A stretch of DNA of 44,511 bases from positions 1 through 44,511 of the forward strand of contig NZ_JAHHIU010000118.1 of NCBI RefSeq assembly GCF_024539815.1. Direction: 5' to 3'. Position numbers and translations under genes: made by a program. The stretch comes from Streptomyces hayashii. Its GTDB lineage: Bacteria > Actinomycetota > Actinomycetes > Streptomycetales > Streptomycetaceae. The notes beneath the pieces are model-generated. The model did no database searches and was not told the origin of the DNA. It worked only from the letters and a program-made list of their open reading frames with translations. Numbering within the stretch: the stretch's first letter is position 1; each line of letters starts with the position of its first letter. Below, in pieces: positions 41,036 to 44,511 of this stretch.

Positions 41036-41059
41036 GCAGATCCATGGTCCGATTCTGCG
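41036..41059. repeat. Putative right attachment site (attR)
   Basis: It is the direct copy of the left repeat: 17 bases identical, then 5 of 7. It lies between the integrase remnant and the LigD-polymerase gene. Confidence 0.72.
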
Positions 41060-41149
41060 CGAGGTTCGCCCGAATCGCCCGGTAAGCAGGGCGATATGCA
41101 GTAATGCTCGGTGATGCGAGGTGTCGGCGGTATGTCTACCGTGGCTCGC

Positions 41150-42190
41150 ATGGGCGATGCGGTGGAACTGGAAGTGGCCGGCCGGACGGTACGGCTGTCC
41201 AGCCCGGACAAGGTCTTCTTCCCGGAGCGCGGCTTCACCAAGCTGGATCTGGCCCGCTACTACCAGGCGGTCGCCCCGGGCATCCTGCGCGCCCTGCGCG
41301 ACCGCCCCACGACCCTGGAGCGCTACCCCGACGGAGTGACCGGCGAGTCTTTCTTCCAGAAGCGGGCGCCGAAGAACATGCCCGACTGGATCCCGACGGC
41401 GCACATCACCTTCCCCAGCGGACGCAGCGCCGACGAGATGTGCCCGACGGAGGAGGCGGCCGTCCTGTGGGCAGCCCAGTACGGCACCCTCACCTTCCAT
41501 CCCTGGCCGGTGCGTCGCGCCGACGTCGACCGCCCCGACGAACTGCGCATCGACCTCGACCCCCAGCCCGGCACCGACTTCGGCGACGCGGTCCGCGCCG
41601 CCCACGAACTGCGCGCAGTCCTCGACGAGTTCGGCGGGCTGCGGGGCTGGCCCAAGACCTCCGGCGGCCGCGGCCTGCACGTCTTCGTGCCGATCGAGCC
41701 CCGCTGGACCTTCACCCAGGTCCGGCGCGCCGCCATCGCCGTCGGCCGGGAGATGGAGCGCCGGATGCCGGAGCAGGTGACGATCAAGTGGTGGAAGGAG
41801 GAGCGCGGCGAGCGCATCTTCCTCGACTACAACCAGACCGCCCGCGACCGCACCATCGCCTCCGCCTACTCCGTGCGCCCCCGCCCGCACGCCCCCGTCT
41901 CGGCGCCGCTGCGATGGGACGAGGTGGGCGAGGCCCGTCCCCGTGACTTCGACATCGCCACCATGCCGGCCCGCTACGCCGAACTCGGCGACGTGCACGC
42001 CGACATGGACGACCACGCCTTCTCCCTCGACTCCCTCCTCGACCTCGCCCGACGCGACGAACACGAGCACGGCCTGGGAGATCTGCCGTATCCGCCGGAG
42101 TACCCGAAGATGCCCGGGGAGCCCAAGCGGGTACAGCCGAGCCGGGCACGGCACGAGGGCGATCCGGGCGGCGGACGAGGGACCTCCTAG
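41150..42190 (+). CDS. LigD-type DNA polymerase/primase domain protein
   Basis: The protein has 346 residues of the archaeo-eukaryotic primase superfamily, as in the polymerase domain of bacterial LigD. The catalytic Asp-x-Asp is in RIDLDPQPGTDF near residue 137. SGGRGLHVFVPI near 180 and IFLDYNQTARDRTIASAYSVRP near 220 bind nucleotide and the 5'-phosphate end. VFFPERGFTKLDLARYY is the usual N-terminus. It would extend or fill DNA ends in Ku-dependent end joining with the ligase now 6 kb away. ATG 41150 is favoured because TACCGT (41137-41142) could be a -10 for a leaderless mRNA; ATG 41132 with GAGG upstream is the alternative. Confidence 0.92.
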   Translation: MGDAVELEVAGRTVRLSSPDKVFFPERGFTKLDLARYYQAVAPGILRALRDRPTTLERYPDGVTGESFFQKRAPKNMPDWIPTAHITFPSGRSADEMCPTEEAAVLWAAQYGTLTFHPWPVRRADVDRPDELRIDLDPQPGTDFGDAVRAAHELRAVLDEFGGLRGWPKTSGGRGLHVFVPIEPRWTFTQVRRAAIAVGREMERRMPEQVTIKWWKEERGERIFLDYNQTARDRTIASAYSVRPRPHAPVSAPLRWDEVGEARPRDFDIATMPARYAELGDVHADMDDHAFSLDSLLDLARRDEHEHGLGDLPYPPEYPKMPGEPKRVQPSRARHEGDPGGGRGTS

Positions 42191-42232
42191 GAAGCCGGGT
42201 GCTCTGGGGTGACGGGGACACGGGCCGGCGGC

Positions 42233-42244
42233 GAGAGCGCTCTC
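42233..42244. promoter_or_regulatory. LacI-type operator GAGAGCGCTCTC
   Basis: A perfect 12-bp palindrome centred on CG, 73 bp upstream of the LacI gene start. It resembles LacI/CebR-type operators (xGxGAGCGCTCxCx). A TATCCT -10-like hexamer lies at 42275-42280. Autoregulation is likely. Confidence 0.6.
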
Positions 42245-42316
42245 ACCGAGGCCTTTCCGCGGAGCTTGCGGAGCTATCCTGATCCGCAGCCGGCAGGAGG
42301 AGCGAGGAGCCCCGAA

Positions 42317-43345
42317 GTGAGCGAGACAGCGCCGCGTCCCACTCTGGAGGCCGTGGCGGCCCGGGCAGGGGTCTCCCGGGCGACCGTGTCACGGGTCGTC
42401 AACGGCGGGAACGGCGTGCGGGAGCCGCTCGTCGAACGGGTGCGGCAGGCCGTGGACGAGCTCGGATACGTGCCCAACCAGGCAGCGCGCAGCCTCGTCA
42501 CCAAGCGGCACGACGCGGTGGCCGTCATCATCGCCGAACCGGAGACCCGGGTCTTCGCCGATCCCTTCTTCGCTCTTCAGCTGCGCGGCATCAGCAAGGA
42601 ACTGACGGCTCGCGACAACCAGTTGGTGCTGCTGCTCACCGAGGGCCGCGACGACCACGCCCGAGTCGCCCGATACCTCGCCGGCGGTCATGTCGACGGG
42701 GCGCTGGTCTTCTCGCTGCACCTCGACGACCCGCTGCCCGGCCTGATCCAGGACGTCGGTGTGCCGACCGTGTTCGGCGGGCGTCCCGGCTGGAGCGACG
42801 GCACGCGCGACGTCGTCTACGTGGACAGCGACAACCGCGGCGGCGCCCGTGAGGCCGTGCGCCTCCTGGCCGGCCTCGGCCGCACCCGGATCGCCCACAT
42901 CAGCGGCCCCCTCGACCAGACCTCGGCGGCGGACCGGCTCGACGGATACCGGCAGGTGGTGGGCGACACCGGGCCGCACCTCGTCGTCGAGAGCGACTTC
43001 ACCCCGGGCGGCGGCGAGCGGGCCACGCGTGAACTCCTGGACCGCTGCCCCGACGTCGACGCGGTGTTCGCCGCCAACGACCTCACCGCCTCCGGCGCCC
43101 TGCGGGTGCTGCGCGAACGTGGGAGGCGCGTGCCCGAGGACGTCGCCGTGGTGGGCTTCGACGACATGCTTCCCGTCGCCGAACAGACCGACCCGCCGCT
43201 GACGACGGTTCGTCAGGACATCGAGGAGATGGGCCGGATCATGGCCCGCCTGCTGCTGCGCCGCCTCGACCGGCACAGCGCCGACGACGAGGCGGGCGGC
43301 GGCGTCGTGCTGCCCACCACCCTGGTGCGCCGGGCGTCGGCGTAG
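42317..43345 (+). CDS. LacI-family transcriptional regulator
   Basis: The protein has 342 residues. The N-terminal helix-turn-helix and hinge read TLEAVAARAGVSRATVSRVVNG then ELGYVPNQAARSLVTKR. The periplasmic-binding-protein-like sensor domain follows, with the typical VAVIIAEPETRVFADPFFA, GALVFS, and VVGFDDMLPVAEQTDPPLTTVRQ. GTG 42317 is chosen for the family N-terminus and the GAGGAG ribosome binding site a few bases upstream. The longer frame from 42209 would cover the operator. Such regulators usually sense sugars, but no sugar genes are adjacent, so the regulon is unknown. Confidence 0.93.
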   Translation: MSETAPRPTLEAVAARAGVSRATVSRVVNGGNGVREPLVERVRQAVDELGYVPNQAARSLVTKRHDAVAVIIAEPETRVFADPFFALQLRGISKELTARDNQLVLLLTEGRDDHARVARYLAGGHVDGALVFSLHLDDPLPGLIQDVGVPTVFGGRPGWSDGTRDVVYVDSDNRGGAREAVRLLAGLGRTRIAHISGPLDQTSAADRLDGYRQVVGDTGPHLVVESDFTPGGGERATRELLDRCPDVDAVFAANDLTASGALRVLRERGRRVPEDVAVVGFDDMLPVAEQTDPPLTTVRQDIEEMGRIMARLLLRRLDRHSADDEAGGGVVLPTTLVRRASA

Positions 43346-43406
43346 CGTGTTGCCGCCCCGGCGGCCGGTCGGCCCGCCGGCCTGCCGGGCCCGGGCACGA
43401 GCCAGC

Positions 43407-44201
43407 TCACTGTTCCCGGGGCGCGCTCTTGATCACGGCGAAACGGGCGCCGTAGGGGTCGGCGAGCCGGGCGATGCGGCCGACGCCCTCGATGTCCGTG
43501 GCGGGCATCTGCACGCTGCCGCCCAGTTCCTCGGCCCTGGCGACCGCCGCGTCCACATCGGCGGCCTCGAAGTAGGGCAGCCAGTGCGCCTGCTGGACGG
43601 CCGCCCCGGCCGGGTCGTCGGACAGGGGGACGATGCCGCCGAACATCGCGTCCTCATCGGTGCCGGCCGGATTGACACAGGTGTACGTGCCGCCCGGGAA
43701 CGGGACCGCGTATGTCTCCAGGCCCAGCGCCGCGTGGTAGAAGGCGGCCGCCGCGGCGATGTCCGGCGTGTAGAGCTCGACCCAGCACAGCGAGCCCGGT
43801 TCGTTCGCCACGTCCACCCCCTTGGTCCGGCCCGGCTGCCAGAGGCCGAACGGGACCCCCGCCTGGTCGGAGAGGATCGCCATGGTGCCCTCGCCCATCA
43901 CGTCCATCGGCGCCAGGGCCACTCTGCCGTGCGCCTCTTCGGCGGCTTTGGCCGTGGCCCGGGCGTCCGCGGTCGCGAAGTACACCGTCCACGACGGCGG
44001 GCCCTGCTCGGGCGTGGTCTGCATGCCGCCCGCCACGGTCTTCCCGTCCAGCTGGAAGAAGCCGTAGCCGCCGGAGTCGGGTCCCGCCGACCGGAAGCTC
44101 CAGCCGAAGAGAGCGCCGTAGAACGCGGTGGCGCCGTCGATGTCGGACGTGCCGACGTCGATCCAGTTCGGAGCGCCGTCGACGAAACGGGTGGTGAGCA
44201 T
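43407..44201 (-). CDS. Two-domain VOC (glyoxalase-like) protein
   Basis: The protein has 264 residues formed by two VOC domains. The first (about 8-125) contains NWIDVGTSDIDGATAFYGALFGW; the second (about 140-258) contains LCWVELYTPDIAAAAAFYHAALG and ends YGARFAVIK. VOC proteins include metal-dependent glyoxalases, dioxygenases and antibiotic-binding resistance proteins. The repeated DI(D/A)xAxxFY pattern matches the family often annotated as hydroxylase or bleomycin-resistance-like, but no substrate can be inferred. ATG 44201 has GAGGAGGG upstream; the frame to 44285 lacks such a site. Confidence 0.88.
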   Translation of the reverse strand: MLTTRFVDGAPNWIDVGTSDIDGATAFYGALFGWSFRSAGPDSGGYGFFQLDGKTVAGGMQTTPEQGPPSWTVYFATADARATAKAAEEAHGRVALAPMDVMGEGTMAILSDQAGVPFGLWQPGRTKGVDVANEPGSLCWVELYTPDIAAAAAFYHAALGLETYAVPFPGGTYTCVNPAGTDEDAMFGGIVPLSDDPAGAAVQQAHWLPYFEAADVDAAVARAEELGGSVQMPATDIEGVGRIARLADPYGARFAVIKSAPREQ

Positions 44202-44511
44202 GATCGCCCTCCTCGCAGGGGTCTCGTCCTGTGCACTGCCGAGTCTGGCACCGACCACCGACAATCGCTGCCGGAGCGCGGCCACGGACGCGGGCGGCCG
44301 CCCGCCCGCCCGGACGGACGCATCGACGGTCCGGCGCGGGCGGGGGCTCGGCGCGACGGCGCGAGACGCGCGGGCTCCGCGCGCCGCCGTGCGTCGTGCC
44401 GGTCGCCCGGGCCATCATCGGGCTGTGGGGCCTTCCGACCCGGGCGCGGCGGGGAGCCGCGGCATCGGCTCACCGGGAGAACGGGAGAGCGGGGGACCGG
44501 GAGAACGAGGG
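44202..44511. other. No gene recognised at the right edge
   Basis: This GC-rich noncoding stretch upstream of the VOC gene ends in purine-rich G/A repeats (GGGAGAACGGGAGAG-like). Long frames here overlap the VOC gene antisense or lack family features. Confidence 0.5.

Larger units (their letters stand above)
34894..41059. mobile_element. Decayed AICE-like integrative element inserted at the ligase 5' end
   Basis: The 6.1-kb segment is bounded by direct repeats (34894-34917 and 41036-41059) and separates the ligase gene from the LigD-polymerase gene. It holds an FtsK/TraB-like transfer ATPase remnant beside the left repeat and a tyrosine-recombinase remnant beside the right one, the usual layout of pSAM2-type elements. 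Between them are XRE regulators, a Cys-pair protein and other cargo. No replication initiator, excisionase or intact integrase is visible, so the element should be immobile. Element identity is inferred from gene families and boundaries. Confidence 0.75.

Overview
The window is high-GC actinobacterial DNA and is almost certainly from a Streptomyces chromosome. The evidence is strong G/C third-position codon bias, frequent GTG and TTG starts with GGAGG-type ribosome binding sites, a modular type I polyketide synthase, LAL-type regulators, DUF2510 proteins, a fused pcaL gene and a degraded actinobacterial integrative element. From memory, the pca operon with a divergent MarR gene, followed by an ATP-dependent ligase and a LigD-polymerase gene, resembles the SCO6697-SCO6709 neighbourhood of S. 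coelicolor. That synteny was not checked here.

Positions 1-13721 are one end of a hybrid PKS/NRPS gene cluster. A PKS reading frame enters from the left edge and ends with a KS-AT-ACP module (malonyl-type AT). It is followed by a discrete type II thioesterase. Converging on these is a minus-strand operon: P450, then a C/pseudo-A/PCP protein, then an A-PCP protein. The C protein carries a badly eroded adenylation domain and its stop overlaps the start of the A-PCP gene by 4 bp, which suggests a two-protein split module with a hydroxylation step. A divergent LAL regulator (ATPase plus LuxR helix-turn-helix) lies across a 530-bp intergenic region. The PKS gene contains one TTA codon, which predicts bldA control.

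Positions 13963-23820 hold a Tat-exported phospholipase C, a DUF2510/scramblase-like protein, a DMT permease coupled to a PAP2 membrane phosphatase, and a divergent TetR regulator. The TetR operator region contains an 18-bp perfect inverted repeat. A DUF2510 membrane-anchored protein and a LAL-like ATPase that lacks the usual LuxR DNA-binding domain follow.

Positions 23987-31194 are a complete protocatechuate branch of the beta-ketoadipate pathway. The genes run pcaI-J-F-H-G-B-L on the minus strand with overlapping or nearly touching junctions, and the divergent pcaV repressor lies upstream. Two copies of a shared 12-bp motif sit on the two divergent promoters.

Positions 31295-44511 are a chromosomal segment: a DUF3048 protein, a zinc alcohol dehydrogenase, ATP-dependent DNA ligase (ligC-like), LigD-type polymerase, a LacI regulator and a VOC protein. 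Between the ligase and the polymerase lies a 6.1-kb insertion bounded by 17-bp perfect (24-bp near-perfect) direct repeats. The left repeat contains the ligase start codon and a -10-like hexamer. Inside are an FtsK/TraB-like remnant cut at both ends, an integrase remnant lacking its catalytic Tyr, a broken XRE gene, a frameshifted Cys-pair protein, an XRE/TPR regulator with a pterin dehydratase, a GRDP-like protein and a 41-residue small protein. It reads as a decayed actinobacterial integrative and conjugative element (AICE). No tRNA, rRNA or CRISPR array was seen.
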